Source: an uncultured Lachnospiraceae bacterium (GTDB taxonomy: Bacteria; Bacillota; Clostridia; Lachnospirales; Lachnospiraceae). From it: DNA of 41,279 bases. The position numbers and the translations under genes are program-made. The notes below the pieces were generated by a model. That model did not search any database. It saw only the letters and a list, made by a program, of their open reading frames with translations, and was not told the origin of the DNA. This document shows, one piece after another, positions 18,052 to 26,379 of this stretch. Each line of letters begins with the position of its first letter. Position 1 is the stretch's first letter. The stretch lies in contig CANRJM010000018.1 in assembly GCA_947630925.1 (NCBI GenBank), positions 1 to 41,279 on the forward strand, written 5' to 3'.

Positions 18052-18083
18052 GTAACGTAGTCAAGTAATAAATAGAACGTTAC
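18052..18083 (-). terminator. Weak hairpin over the trkH stop codon
   Basis: GTAACGT at 18052-18058 pairs exactly with ACGTTAC at 18077-18083 across an 18-base loop. It ends the trkA-trkH unit but lacks a good T-run on the minus strand. Confidence 0.3.
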
Positions 18084-19567
18084 ATTTTATGTCCGATCTT
18101 TCTGGAGAAGATTTTCCGTTGATTACTGAAAAGGTCGACCCAGACAGCCGGGTGGAACAGAATAAGAAGAGGGAAAAGTTCCAAACGTCCGGCAATCATA
18201 TCAAACATGAGAATAATTTTAGAAAAGATGCTAAAACCGCCAAAATTCTGCGTCGGTCCAACCAGCTCCAAACCGGGTCCCATGTTATTGATCGTGGCAA
18301 GCACAGCGGTAAAATTGGTAACTAAATCTTTCCCATCAAAGGAAACTGCAAGGACAGAAAAAGAAAATACAATCATAAAGGTAATAAAATATACGTTTGT
18401 AGCACGAAGCACTTCATGCTCTACCGGTTTCCCATCCATCTTAATTTTCTGGATGCTTTTTGGATGGATATACGAAGCCAGCTCTTTTTTGATCGTCTTT
18501 AACAAAATGATAATACGGGAAACTTTAATTCCACCGCCGGTACTTCCGGCGCAGGCGCCGATAAACATAAGCAGTATCAAAACAGTTTTGGCAGTCTGTG
18601 GCCATTGATTAAAGTCTACGGTAGAATAACCGGTGGAAGTGATCAAGGTTGACACCTGGAAAAAGGCATGACGCAGGGCTTCTAAGGCAGACGAGGCAGT
18701 ATTTACAATATTAATAAAAATAATGGCTACTGCAGCAGTTGTAATCAGGAAATAAGTCTGTACCTCTTTCATACCCAGTGCCTTTCTCCATTTACGGAAC
18801 AGGATCAGGTAATATGCATTGAAATTCACACCAAATAAAAGCATAAAAATGGCTACTACCCATTGGATATAGGCAGAATATCCGCCGATACTGCTGTTTC
18901 TAATACCAAATCCGCCGGTGCCCGCGGTACCAAAAGAAATGGTTAATGCATCAAATATCTTCATGCCGCCGGCGAGTAAAAAACAGAATTCAATGATAGT
19001 CATGCCAAAATAAATAATATAGAGCAGACGTGCGGTTGTCCGCAGTTTTGGAACAAGTTTTCCGACTGATGGGCCGGGACTTTCTGCGCGCATCAGATTA
19101 ATCTGGGAGCCACCGCTTAATGGAACAATGGCAAGCAGGAAAACGAGGACGCCCATACCGCCAATCCAGTGCGTAAAGCTTCGCCAGAAAAGATTGCAGT
19201 AGGATAATGTTTCCACATCGCTTAAAATAGAAGCGCCAGTCGTGGTAAGACCGGAAGTGCTTTCAAAAAGGGCATTGATAAAAGAAGGGATTTCTCCGCT
19301 GAGCCAGAAGGGAAGCGCCGCAAAAATGCTCATAAGAATCCAGCTTAAAGCAGTAGCAATACTGCCTTCTTTTAAATAAAATACAAAAGATGCCGGCTTT
19401 TTCAGGGTCAGCAGAAAGCCTAAAGCCATACAGACAAAAGCCGTCAGAAGATAATAGATACCTGCCCGTTCCCGGTAGATAATTGATACAAGGAAGGGAA
19501 AGAGCAGAAGAACTGCTTCTATTCTTAATATATATCCTAAAATATATCGAATAACAGAATTATTCAT
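18080..19567 (-). CDS. trkH: TrkH-type potassium uptake channel subunit
   Basis: A 495-residue integral membrane protein of the Trk/Ktr/HKT family, the ion-conducting subunit of low-to-moderate affinity potassium uptake. Around ten hydrophobic segments and the pore-loop repeats are visible, e.g. STSGLTTTGAS, FGTAGTGGFGIRNSS and STLITSTGYSTVD, with the GACAGSTGGGIKVSR segment of the third-fourth repeat. The ATG at 19567 is 6 bases after GGAG; upstream in-frame ATG codons are too close to or lack a site. It lies 82 bases after trkA on the same strand, and the TrkA NAD-binding ring would gate it. A weak 7-base hairpin overlaps the stop codon. Confidence 0.92.
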   Translation of the reverse strand: MNNSVIRYILGYILRIEAVLLLFPFLVSIIYRERAGIYYLLTAFVCMALGFLLTLKKPASFVFYLKEGSIATALSWILMSIFAALPFWLSGEIPSFINALFESTSGLTTTGASILSDVETLSYCNLFWRSFTHWIGGMGVLVFLLAIVPLSGGSQINLMRAESPGPSVGKLVPKLRTTARLLYIIYFGMTIIEFCFLLAGGMKIFDALTISFGTAGTGGFGIRNSSIGGYSAYIQWVVAIFMLLFGVNFNAYYLILFRKWRKALGMKEVQTYFLITTAAVAIIFINIVNTASSALEALRHAFFQVSTLITSTGYSTVDFNQWPQTAKTVLILLMFIGACAGSTGGGIKVSRIIILLKTIKKELASYIHPKSIQKIKMDGKPVEHEVLRATNVYFITFMIVFSFSVLAVSFDGKDLVTNFTAVLATINNMGPGLELVGPTQNFGGFSIFSKIILMFDMIAGRLELFPLLILFHPAVWVDLFSNQRKIFSRKIGHKM

Positions 19568-19649
19568 ATAAATCTCCATTCCTCCGCCTTTTGGTTGGCG
19601 GTACAAATAGTCATGCAAAATGAATGCTGCTTTTGTGTTTTTACGCTAG

Positions 19650-21041
19650 CTAAAGTAAAATATCCTGAATCTCATCAAAGCCGGAATACGTGGTAACAAC
19701 GACTACGGTATCGCCTACCATGATACTGTCTATTCCGGAGGGGATGATAACCCGTCCTTTGCGATAAATACAGCAGATTAAAAGATTCTTCTTTAACTCT
19801 AAATTCATCAGGGGAACATTTGTGATTTCAGATGGTTCCTCTACTAAAAATTCAATCGCTTCGATGCGGGAATCAAACATATGATACAGGGTTTCAATGT
19901 TGCTGTTCAAAGACGCCTTTTTGGCGCGCACATATGCAATAATCGCCTCCGCGGTAATGTATCTTGGATAGACTACGCTTCCCAGATCCAGATGGCTGAT
20001 TACGTTTTTAAAATTAATGCGGTTTACTTTTGTGATTACTTTTGCGTTTGAAACTTCCCTTGCATAAAGGGTCAATAAAATATTTTCTTCATCAATACCT
20101 GTCAGAGGGACAAAGGAATCTGCATATTCAATCCCTTCTTCCTTGAGAAGCTCTTCATCCGTACCGTCTCCGTTAATAATAATGGCTTTTGGCAGCAATG
20201 TACTGAGTTCCTCACAGCGAGCGGTATTCGTTTCAATGATCTTAACGGAAATACCGATATTTAAAAGCTGTTTGGCAAGATAATAGGCTGCCTTTCCCCC
20301 TCCGATAATCATGGTATCATGTACCTGTTTTGTGGCAAAACCAATCTTTTCCAAAAATACTCTGGCATCTTGCCGGGCAGCGACAAAGGAAAGAAAGTCG
20401 CCCTCGGCAAATCGGAAATCGCCGTCGGGAATCGTAACTTCGCCGCCGCGTTCTACCGCGCAGATTAAGATATTCTGCGAAATCCCTTCTTTACCAAGGT
20501 TGGCAATCGTCTGTCCAATCAAAATATTTTCGGGAGGCAGTTTGAACTTAATCAGTTCAGCCTGTCCATGTGCAAATGTATTAACCTCTAAGGCCGTAGG
20601 CAGGCAAAGTACGCGCGCTACCTCTCTCGCAGCTTCCAGTTCCGGATTAATAATTAATGCCAGCCCTAATTTTTCCTGAAGATAGGCGCTCTCTGCACTG
20701 TAGTCGGGAGTGCGTACGCGGGCAATGGCAGCGCAGTTGCCGACACGTTTTGCCACGGTACAGCACAAAAGATTTAATTCGTCTGAATCTGTCACAGCAA
20801 TTAAAAGGTCGGAATCTTCAATTCCGGCTTCCATTTGTGTGTTGTAACTGGCTCCATTTCCAACAATTCCCATAACATCATAAGCATTGGCAAGCATTTG
20901 CAGCTTTGTCGGATTTTTGTCTAACAGGGTAATATCATGTCCTTCCTGCGATAATTTTTCCGTAAGCGTAGCCCCTACTTTGCCGCAGCCCACAATAATA
21001 ATACGCAATCCCTCTTTTTTACGGGATTCTGTTTTAAACAT
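19650..21041 (-). CDS. trkA: TrkA potassium uptake regulatory subunit, two RCK domains
   Basis: A 463-residue cytoplasmic protein with the full-length TrkA order: RCK-N with IIIVGCGKVGATL and LLDKN (NAD-binding), RCK-C, a second RCK-N with TMIIGGGKAAYYLA and IIETN, and a second RCK-C. It forms a ring under TrkH and gates it in response to nucleotides; many Firmicute RCK-C domains also bind c-di-AMP. The ATG at 21041 follows GAGGA by about 5 bases. The frame is open back to 21149, but the likely promoter starts transcription near there and the interval is taken up by a structured leader, so the longer form is rejected. It forms an operon with trkH. Confidence 0.9.
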   Translation of the reverse strand: MFKTESRKKEGLRIIIVGCGKVGATLTEKLSQEGHDITLLDKNPTKLQMLANAYDVMGIVGNGASYNTQMEAGIEDSDLLIAVTDSDELNLLCCTVAKRVGNCAAIARVRTPDYSAESAYLQEKLGLALIINPELEAAREVARVLCLPTALEVNTFAHGQAELIKFKLPPENILIGQTIANLGKEGISQNILICAVERGGEVTIPDGDFRFAEGDFLSFVAARQDARVFLEKIGFATKQVHDTMIIGGGKAAYYLAKQLLNIGISVKIIETNTARCEELSTLLPKAIIINGDGTDEELLKEEGIEYADSFVPLTGIDEENILLTLYAREVSNAKVITKVNRINFKNVISHLDLGSVVYPRYITAEAIIAYVRAKKASLNSNIETLYHMFDSRIEAIEFLVEEPSEITNVPLMNLELKKNLLICCIYRKGRVIIPSGIDSIMVGDTVVVVTTYSGFDEIQDILL

Positions 21042-21051
21042 CTTTTCCTCA

Positions 21052-21112
21052 TTTCTGCGTTGCTTAAATTCGTGCGCAATCTGCCTGAAGCAACGCAGAA
21101 AGACAGATTGCC
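21052..21112 (-). promoter_or_regulatory. Structured 5' leader of trkA with crossing stems
   Basis: On the minus strand four arms follow one another: arm 1 GCAATCTG (21111-21104), arm 2 TTTCTGCGTTGCTT (21101-21088), arm 3 CAGATTGC (21083-21076), arm 4 AAGCAACGCAGAAA (21065-21052). Arms 1 and 3 pair perfectly over 8 bases, arms 2 and 4 perfectly over 14. The pairings cross, so they form a pseudoknot or, because only 2 bases join arms 1 and 2, more likely two exclusive folds. Arm 4 directly abuts the ribosome binding site of trkA. It does not resemble the c-di-AMP (ydaO) riboswitch. Confidence 0.6.
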
Positions 21113-21153
21113 ATGTAGCTTCGTATATTTTAAACATAGTAAAATACAACCAT

Positions 21154-21182
21154 ATATTAGCACTAAAAGTCTCTTTTGTATA
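21154..21182 (-). promoter_or_regulatory. trkA promoter
   Basis: On the minus strand an extended -10, TG-C-TAATAT (hexamer 21154-21159), has a TATACA -35 at 21177-21182 with a 17-base spacer. Transcription would start near 21147 and run through the structured leader. Confidence 0.5.
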
Positions 21183-21242
21183 GCATGATTTTTTTTGGCA
21201 AGTATAATACTGGAAAAGGATAAAAAGGAAGAGGAGGCAAGT

Positions 21243-22577
21243 ATGCGATTAGAAATTATCCAGAGTATGGGGAAAGAAGTGCTGCGTCAGAAAAAAGAGG
21301 TTATCGAATTTACAGCCGATGACGGAGTGGAAAACGAGGTAATCAATCTGTATCCTGACGTGACTTTTCAGGAATTTGAGGGATTTGGCGGAGCAATTAC
21401 AGACGCATCCGGATTTGTCTTTTCTCAGATGAGCCGGGAGCAGCAGGATAAAATGCTTTCTTTTTACTTTAAAGAAGAACAGATGAATTATCAGAACATA
21501 AGGATACCCATAGACAGCGGCGGGTTTTCTACACATTCATATTCTGCAGTAGAAGAACCGGAAGATGAGACGCTGGAAAGTTTTTCCTTTGCGGATACGA
21601 AAAAGTATATTCTTCCCTTGTTGGAAGCCGCTTCAAAAACAGCCGGACGTCCGTTGAAGCTTATGCTTTCCCCCTGGTCGCCGCCTGCTTTTATGAAGAC
21701 AAATGGCAGCAGAAGAAAGGGCGGTAGTTTAAAGAAAGAATATTATGGGAGATGGGCCGCTTATATTTGCCGTTATATTCAAGAGTTTCAAAAAAGGGGA
21801 TATCAGGTAGAGCGCATATCCATACAAAATGAGCCAAAAGCTGTACAGGAGTGGGAATCCTGCGTCTATTCCGCACAGCAGGAAAAAACTTTTTTGAAAG
21901 AATATCTGTATCCCGCGTTAAAGGAAAAAGGTCTTTCTTCTGTAGAGGTATTTGTCTGGGATCACAATAAGGAACGCGTCTATGAACGTTTCTGTAAACT
22001 TATGGATAAGGATACGGCACCAATGATTGCCGGCGCTGCATTTCACTGGTACAGCGGCGATCATTTTGAGACATTGGAATTAATACGCAGAGCGTTTCCG
22101 GAGAAAAAACTGATTTTATCAGAAAGCTCCCTGGAGTACGCTGGGGTCAGCCCCTCCAGAGAGCGGGATTATGCACTATGCCTGGCGCATGATTTGATTG
22201 GAAACTTAAATCATGGTTTACAGGGTTTTTATGATGGAAATATTTTGCTAAATATCCACGGTGGGCCAAATTCCGCCCGGCATTACTGCGACGCTGCTTT
22301 TCTGTATAATGAAGAAAGCAAAGAGCTGTTACAGCGTCGGAGCGCCTTCTTTTTTTGGCATTTTGCGCATTTTATCCAACCAAAAGCCGTCAGGATTGCC
22401 CATAGCAAATATACAGACAAGCTTGAGGTAACGGCGTGGAAAAACCCTGCGGGAGAAATAGCCGTTATCTTGTTAAATAAAACAGGTAAAAGGGTTCCGT
22501 TTGTCCTGCGGATAAACGGAAAAGTATTATCCTGCTATTTGCATCCGTTTGCGATTGCAAGTGGAGTCATCTTATAG
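21243..22577 (+). CDS. Glycoside hydrolase family 30 protein
   Basis: A 444-residue clan A TIM-barrel glycosidase with a small C-terminal beta domain. The start EFEGFGGAITDASGF is typical of GH30 (glucosylceramidase-like); the acid/base is E197 in SIQNEP and the nucleophile E294 in LSESS; LSPWSPPAFMKTNG is the conserved barrel segment. Family activities include beta-glucosidase, beta-1,6-glucanase, beta-xylosidase and fucosidase, and which applies cannot be settled. No signal peptide, so it acts on imported oligosaccharides. A GGAGG 5-6 bases before the ATG at 21243 fixes the start. A TATAAT at 21203-21208 is its likely -10. Its stop overlaps the 3' end of the converging aquaporin-like gene by 6 bases. 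Confidence 0.88.
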   Translation: MRLEIIQSMGKEVLRQKKEVIEFTADDGVENEVINLYPDVTFQEFEGFGGAITDASGFVFSQMSREQQDKMLSFYFKEEQMNYQNIRIPIDSGGFSTHSYSAVEEPEDETLESFSFADTKKYILPLLEAASKTAGRPLKLMLSPWSPPAFMKTNGSRRKGGSLKKEYYGRWAAYICRYIQEFQKRGYQVERISIQNEPKAVQEWESCVYSAQQEKTFLKEYLYPALKEKGLSSVEVFVWDHNKERVYERFCKLMDKDTAPMIAGAAFHWYSGDHFETLELIRRAFPEKKLILSESSLEYAGVSPSRERDYALCLAHDLIGNLNHGLQGFYDGNILLNIHGGPNSARHYCDAAFLYNEESKELLQRRSAFFFWHFAHFIQPKAVRIAHSKYTDKLEVTAWKNPAGEIAVILLNKTGKRVPFVLRINGKVLSCYLHPFAIASGVIL

Positions 22578-23288
22578 TGCCGTGTTAATACATGCTGTTG
22601 CAATTACCGCCAGAACACCGCCGATAGAAGAACCAACCAGGTTGACAATCAGTTGGTATCCCCAGTCAACTTTCTCCTGCCCCTTGTTCGGGATTGGGAG
22701 AATGGCAAACCAGATGCTGCTAAATACGGAACGCATTGCATTCATGCTGAAACCGGTACTGTTAAGCGACAGTGATAACAGAGCTACGGAAGCAAAACCA
22801 ACGGCGCCAATGACTAAAGGATTTGTTACATTGGTAATACCGATAAATACTAAAAACAGGAATAAAAATGTTGCAAGAAGCTCCTGTACAAAATTTAACG
22901 GCAGATTCTTCTCTACGGCATATGCTGCAAAAATCCCTCTTTTTGGCATATCTCCGGATGCTTTAAAGGAATCCCAAAAGAATATCATGCAGACCAGTAC
23001 GGCAGTACCCGCTGCAAGAAATTCCATCAGCAGGTTTAGCGCAGCTACTTTAAGGGATAAGCCATTCCAGATAACAGAACCAATAACAACGCCCGGGTTT
23101 AGATAAGCCGGACCTCCCATACGCGCCGCTACAGCAAGCCCAAGCCCTACGGCAAGACTCCATGCTACTACTAACTCGATGTAATTCAGCGTGGAAACAA
23201 GCGTTTTCTTCAGGGAAATGTTACACATATAGGCATAACCTCCCAAGAGAAATACAAGACTTCCACAATATTCTGCTAAGTATTCCAT
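22572..23288 (-). CDS. Aquaporin/GlpF-family channel with both NPA motifs altered
   Basis: A 238-residue membrane protein of the major intrinsic protein family, with six hydrophobic segments and the GlpF-like C-terminal ILPIPNKG and DWGYQLIVN. The two pore motifs, normally NPA and NPAR, read N64-P65-G66 (in AYLNPGV) and N183-A184-M185-R186 (in FSMNAMRS). Both asparagines and the selectivity-filter arginine survive, but proline and alanine of the second motif are lost. Such channels may pass solutes other than water or glycerol; the substrate is unknown. GGAG 7-8 bases before the ATG at 23288 fixes the start. It stands alone and overlaps the GH30 gene tail to tail. Confidence 0.82.
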   Translation of the reverse strand: MEYLAEYCGSLVFLLGGYAYMCNISLKKTLVSTLNYIELVVAWSLAVGLGLAVAARMGGPAYLNPGVVIGSVIWNGLSLKVAALNLLMEFLAAGTAVLVCMIFFWDSFKASGDMPKRGIFAAYAVEKNLPLNFVQELLATFLFLFLVFIGITNVTNPLVIGAVGFASVALLSLSLNSTGFSMNAMRSVFSSIWFAILPIPNKGQEKVDWGYQLIVNLVGSSIGGVLAVIATACINTAL

Positions 23289-23499
23289 ATTTTTCTCCTT
23301 TTCACACAGTTGACGCACAGGTGCGTCTTGGTTAATAACTACTTTAAAATAGTATCACATTTTTTACCAAAAAGAAAGACAATCTTAAAAAAATGAAATC
23401 TGTTTCTGAAACAGTTATAAAAATTTAGTAATAAATTTTCCTTTGTTTGGGAATGCTTTTATTTAGTAAAAATAATTTGAAGCAGATGGAGGAGGAAAT

Positions 23500-23928
23500 A
23501 TGGAAGATCAGACAATTAAACTGTTAAAGGAGTGCAGCTCCGGGTGCAAGATGGCGGTTAAGAGCATTCGCCAGGTAAAAGAATATGCGGATGAAAAACT
23601 GGAGAGGATCTTGGATGCATATGACAAGAAACACCGCGATTTGGATGGGGAGACGGACCAGCTTTTGGACGAGTATGGAAAAACAATGGAAGAGCCGTCC
23701 ATTATGGCAACTGCTTTTGCCTGGATGGAAACAGAGATGAAATTGCTTGTGCATGGAGACGACCATCAAATTGCAAAACTGATGATGGACGGGTGCAATA
23801 TGGGGATTCAGAAAATCAGCGAGTATATCAATAAATTTACCAATGCTTCCCAAAAAAGCATGGAACTTGCTCAGAAACTGGTTAAGGTAGAGGAAGATTT
23901 TATGGAAGAAATGAAGGCGTTTGTCTAA
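23500..23928 (+). CDS. Conserved helical protein of unknown function
   Basis: A 142-residue soluble protein with no signal peptide or membrane segment. It is almost wholly predicted helix, rich in Lys, Glu, Met and Asp, and would fold as a helical bundle or coiled coil; two cysteines lie early (C12, C16) and one later in DGCNMG. A strong GGAGGAGG site ahead of the ATG and codon use like that of its neighbours argue that it is expressed. No family is recognised; a resemblance to ferritin-like or phasin-like helical proteins is only an impression of shape. It is a single-gene unit closed by a strong hairpin 90 bases downstream. Confidence 0.65.
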   Translation: MEDQTIKLLKECSSGCKMAVKSIRQVKEYADEKLERILDAYDKKHRDLDGETDQLLDEYGKTMEEPSIMATAFAWMETEMKLLVHGDDHQIAKLMMDGCNMGIQKISEYINKFTNASQKSMELAQKLVKVEEDFMEEMKAFV

Positions 23929-24019
23929 AAAATATTTGTTGGAGTAAATTAATTGGTAAATTAATTTCGCTGTACGAAGTCCTCGGTAAATATAGGGCTA
24001 GAGGAATCGCCTAAAAATA

Positions 24020-24065
24020 AACCGCCACAGAAAACAACGGTTTTATCGTATTTTCTGTGGCGGTT
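24020..24065. terminator. Strong 15-base-pair hairpin, probable terminator
   Basis: AACCGCCACAGAAAA at 24020-24034 pairs exactly with TTTTCTGTGGCGGTT at 24051-24065 over a 16-base loop; GTTTTTGGG follows a few bases later. It ends the upstream helical protein gene. Confidence 0.6.
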
Positions 24066-24202
24066 CTGCTGTTTTTGGGAAAATTGCGCCCACTACTTTT
24101 TAGGAGAGGATTCCCTGCTCCTGTTCCCTGCAAAGAGACGCCTGCGCTCGAATGTCTTACGCCGCGGTTACAAAAATAATACGAAAATCATTGGGTTCCC
24201 AC

Positions 24203-24231
24203 TTGACAACATACAGATTATGGGCTACAAT
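24203..24231 (+). promoter_or_regulatory. Near-consensus promoter of the pyridoxamine kinase gene
   Basis: TTGACA at 24203-24208, a 17-base spacer and TACAAT at 24226-24231. Transcription would begin near 24238, which excludes most of the frame upstream of the chosen start codon. Confidence 0.75.
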
Positions 24232-24284
24232 TATGGACTCAAATTGTAATGACAAGCCAGAATAAAGACGAAGGGGAAAAAGCT

Positions 24285-25142
24285 ATGGATTATAAAAAGA
24301 TATTGACGATACAAGATATTTCCTGCGTAGGACAGTGTTCGCTGACAGTCGCGCTTCCTATCTTATCTGCCTGTGGAATGGAGACATGCATCTTGCCTTC
24401 CGCAGTCTTATCGACGCATACCGCCGGTTTCAGTGGATTTACCTTTCGGGATCTTACTGATGATATGCCTGCAATCCAGGCGCACTGGCAAAAGGAAGGA
24501 ATCCGCTTTGACAGCATCTATACGGGATATCTCGGCAGTACAAAACAGGTTGGGTATGTTAAGAATATACTGGAAACCATGGGCGAGGAACATTGCGTGA
24601 AAATCGTCGATCCTGCGTTTGCCGATAATGGGAACCTCTATCCGATCTTTAATAGCGTTTATGTGGATGCAATGAAGACCTTGTGTCCCGCCGCCGACAT
24701 TCTGCTTCCGAATATTTCCGAAGCGTGTTTTCTTGCCGGCGTAGAGTATAAAGAAGTATATGATGAGGATTATGTGAAGGGATTGCTGGCGGAATTAAGC
24801 AAACTGGGCTGTTCCACCATTGTTCTTACCGGAGTCGGTTATTCTCCTGAAAAAACAGGGGTAGTTGTTTATGAAAACGGCAAAATCAGTTATTATGAGC
24901 ATCGCCGCATCGCTAAAGGATGCCATGGAACCGGAGATGTGTATGCATCTGCCTTTACGGGCGCATTGCTGGGAGGAAAGCCGATTTTTGAAGCTGCAAA
25001 AATTGCTGCTGATTACACGGTCTTGTGCATTGAAAATACGCAGGGAGATCCTGACCATTGGTACGGCGTTAAATTTGAGACGGCGCTTCCGGATTTGATT
25101 GGTATGCTTCATTGTAAAGAGAAACAACCGCCACTCGATTAA
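24285..25142 (+). CDS. pdxY: Pyridoxamine/pyridoxal kinase
   Basis: A 285-residue cytoplasmic kinase of the ribokinase superfamily that phosphorylates pyridoxal, pyridoxine or pyridoxamine with ATP in vitamin B6 salvage. It starts with ILTIQDISCVGQCSLT, the usual PdxK/PdxY first strand, has STHTAGFSGF and GYLGS substrate-site segments, and ends in the anion hole KGCHGTGD with catalytic D218. AAGGGG 8 bases before the ATG at 24285 decides the start; an ATG at 24249 in the same frame lies only about 11 bases past the predicted transcription start and has no site. The gene symbol is by family likeness; PdxK is the alternative. A hairpin spans its stop codon. Confidence 0.88.
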   Translation: MDYKKILTIQDISCVGQCSLTVALPILSACGMETCILPSAVLSTHTAGFSGFTFRDLTDDMPAIQAHWQKEGIRFDSIYTGYLGSTKQVGYVKNILETMGEEHCVKIVDPAFADNGNLYPIFNSVYVDAMKTLCPAADILLPNISEACFLAGVEYKEVYDEDYVKGLLAELSKLGCSTIVLTGVGYSPEKTGVVVYENGKISYYEHRRIAKGCHGTGDVYASAFTGALLGGKPIFEAAKIAADYTVLCIENTQGDPDHWYGVKFETALPDLIGMLHCKEKQPPLD

Positions 25143-25154
25143 GTGACGGTTGTT
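25123..25154 (+). terminator. Terminator hairpin overlapping the pdxY stop codon
   Basis: AACAACCG then CACT (25123-25135) pair with AGTG then CGGTTGTT (25142-25154) with one mismatch, leaving a loop of about 6 bases. The stem begins inside the last codons, as in several other genes here; only TTTCC follows. Confidence 0.5.
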
Positions 25155-25193
25155 TCCATTCAGTAATCATTTACTTTTTGTACAAAAACCCAG

Positions 25194-25268
25194 TCGGGGT
25201 AACAGGATTCGAACCTGCGGCCTCGTCGTCCCGAACGACGCGCTCTAGCCAAACTGAGCCATACCCCG
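25194..25268 (-). tRNA. tRNA-Pro, anticodon CGG
   Basis: A 75-base cloverleaf on the minus strand: acceptor CGGGGTA with TACCCCG, D stem GCTC/GAGC, anticodon stem CGTCG/CGACG with loop TTCGGGA (anticodon CGG, reading CCG), T stem GCAGG/CCTGT with loop TTCGAAT, discriminator A. The terminal CCA is not encoded. Confidence 0.95.
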
Positions 25269-25413
25269 AAGCCGAATACTATTCTAACCTATTTTCTGAA
25301 AAATAGCAATCATTAATTTCAAACTTTCTAAAATTTTTCCAAAATTTTGAACAATCTGTAGAAACATTATTTGCAAAAATGTTGAAAATAGTCAGATTTC
25401 CAAGTTTCCCTGC

Positions 25414-25419
25414 TATTAT
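25414..25419 (+). promoter_or_regulatory. Extended -10 ahead of the DUF4474 gene
   Basis: TG-C-TATTAT with the hexamer at 25414-25419 lies about 43 bases before the start codon; the -35 region is poor, as is common for extended -10 promoters. Confidence 0.35.
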
Positions 25420-25461
25420 CCTCTGCATAAAATAGTAGAAATACGATAAAGGATAACGGCT

Positions 25462-26379
25462 ATGTATTTACTATTTGGTATTTTTTTAATGATCTGCGTT
25501 CTTTTTTTGCTGGTACAGTTATTCCGCAGAAGAAGAATCATTCGCAAAGTCCGCTGCATGGACTTTTGCAACAAAATCTGCTTACTACAGAAGGTATTGC
25601 ATCCTTTTGGTTTTGCATACCAGACACAGGGGGATATTATTACAACGACACTGGATGCATGGCAGAGGCGGTTTGGATATTGTGCGCTTTATGACAATAC
25701 AGCAGTCCATTTTCATATGGTATTTGACTGTGAACCAATATATTTTTATTACAGAGAACGCACATATCTGATTGAGTTATGGAAAGGGCAATATGGGATT
25801 ACAGTCGGCGGAGAGGTTGGCGTATACTATACGGATGGGATAATATCTCCGGATCAGTTTGCAGCGGCACATTTTGAGAGTGTAACCAATCAGGAACTTC
25901 TCTCTGTTAAAATTGACTTTTATTACAGGGGACACAGATTGTTTACCTGTTCTAACCGTCATTGGTGGCTTGCCGGATTTTGTCTCGGAAGATACTGCGA
26001 ACCGGAAAATGTAACTATGCGTGTTTCCATTACCTGTTCCGATCAGGAAATGCTTTTGCGTTTTGTCGAAAGTATGGTCAATCTTGGATATGCCGCCAGT
26101 GAACTTTCTGTCTGTGAGTTGAATGTATCCTTTCTATACGCATATCCGCACGAGAAGCAGCCAAGATGCGTACACCGTTTTGCGGCGGCATGCTCGCAAT
26201 GGAAAAACCGTATATTTTCCAGGTTATTTCGGTGGATTACAATGCCATTTACCAGAAATCTTGACCGACTAGTATATCTATATTTTTTCCTGCCGCATAT
26301 ATTTCGCCGTTTGCTTATTCGCAAAAGGTGCAGAAAACAGAAATTCCGCAGGAAAAGCAGGGGTGGTGTAAGGCGTTGA
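25462..26379 (+). CDS. DUF4474 domain-containing membrane-anchored protein
   Basis: A 305-residue protein with one N-terminal membrane helix (about 3-22) followed by RRRR, so the bulk stays cytoplasmic. The middle (about 65-225) matches from memory the DUF4474 family of clostridia: FGYCALYD, FDCEPIYF, ELWKGQYGITVGGEVGVY and NRHWWLAGFCLG. The C-terminal 60 residues have a further hydrophobic stretch (LVYLYFFLPHIF) and a very basic tail of Arg and Lys. The domain has no known function. AAAGGAT about 9 bases before the ATG serves as ribosome site. The stop TGA overlaps the TTG start of the downstream phosphoesterase, so the two are one unit. Confidence 0.72.
   Translation: MYLLFGIFLMICVLFLLVQLFRRRRIIRKVRCMDFCNKICLLQKVLHPFGFAYQTQGDIITTTLDAWQRRFGYCALYDNTAVHFHMVFDCEPIYFYYRERTYLIELWKGQYGITVGGEVGVYYTDGIISPDQFAAAHFESVTNQELLSVKIDFYYRGHRLFTCSNRHWWLAGFCLGRYCEPENVTMRVSITCSDQEMLLRFVESMVNLGYAASELSVCELNVSFLYAYPHEKQPRCVHRFAAACSQWKNRIFSRLFRWITMPFTRNLDRLVYLYFFLPHIFRRLLIRKRCRKQKFRRKSRGGVRR

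Larger units (their letters stand above)
23929..24284. other. Gap between the helical protein and pyridoxamine kinase genes
   Basis: This 356-base stretch holds a direct repeat of TAAATTAATT (near 23945-23965), a strong hairpin at 24020-24065 and the pyridoxamine kinase promoter at 24203-24231. No gene or known riboswitch is seen in the remainder. Confidence 0.6.

Noticed and set aside
21052..21147. c-di-AMP (ydaO) riboswitch ahead of trkA
   Set aside because: The leader is about 100 bases and lacks the longer three-helix pattern of that class; only the two crossing stems are seen.
21042..21149. A 36-residue N-terminal extension of TrkA
   Set aside because: It would start at or before the predicted transcription start and read through a structured leader; homologues begin near the first Rossmann strand.
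25175..25188. Perfect palindrome TTTTTGTACAAAAA beside tRNA-Pro as a terminator
   Set aside because: It has no loop and only two G-C pairs, so it would not form a stable RNA hairpin; palindromes of A/T runs are common by chance.
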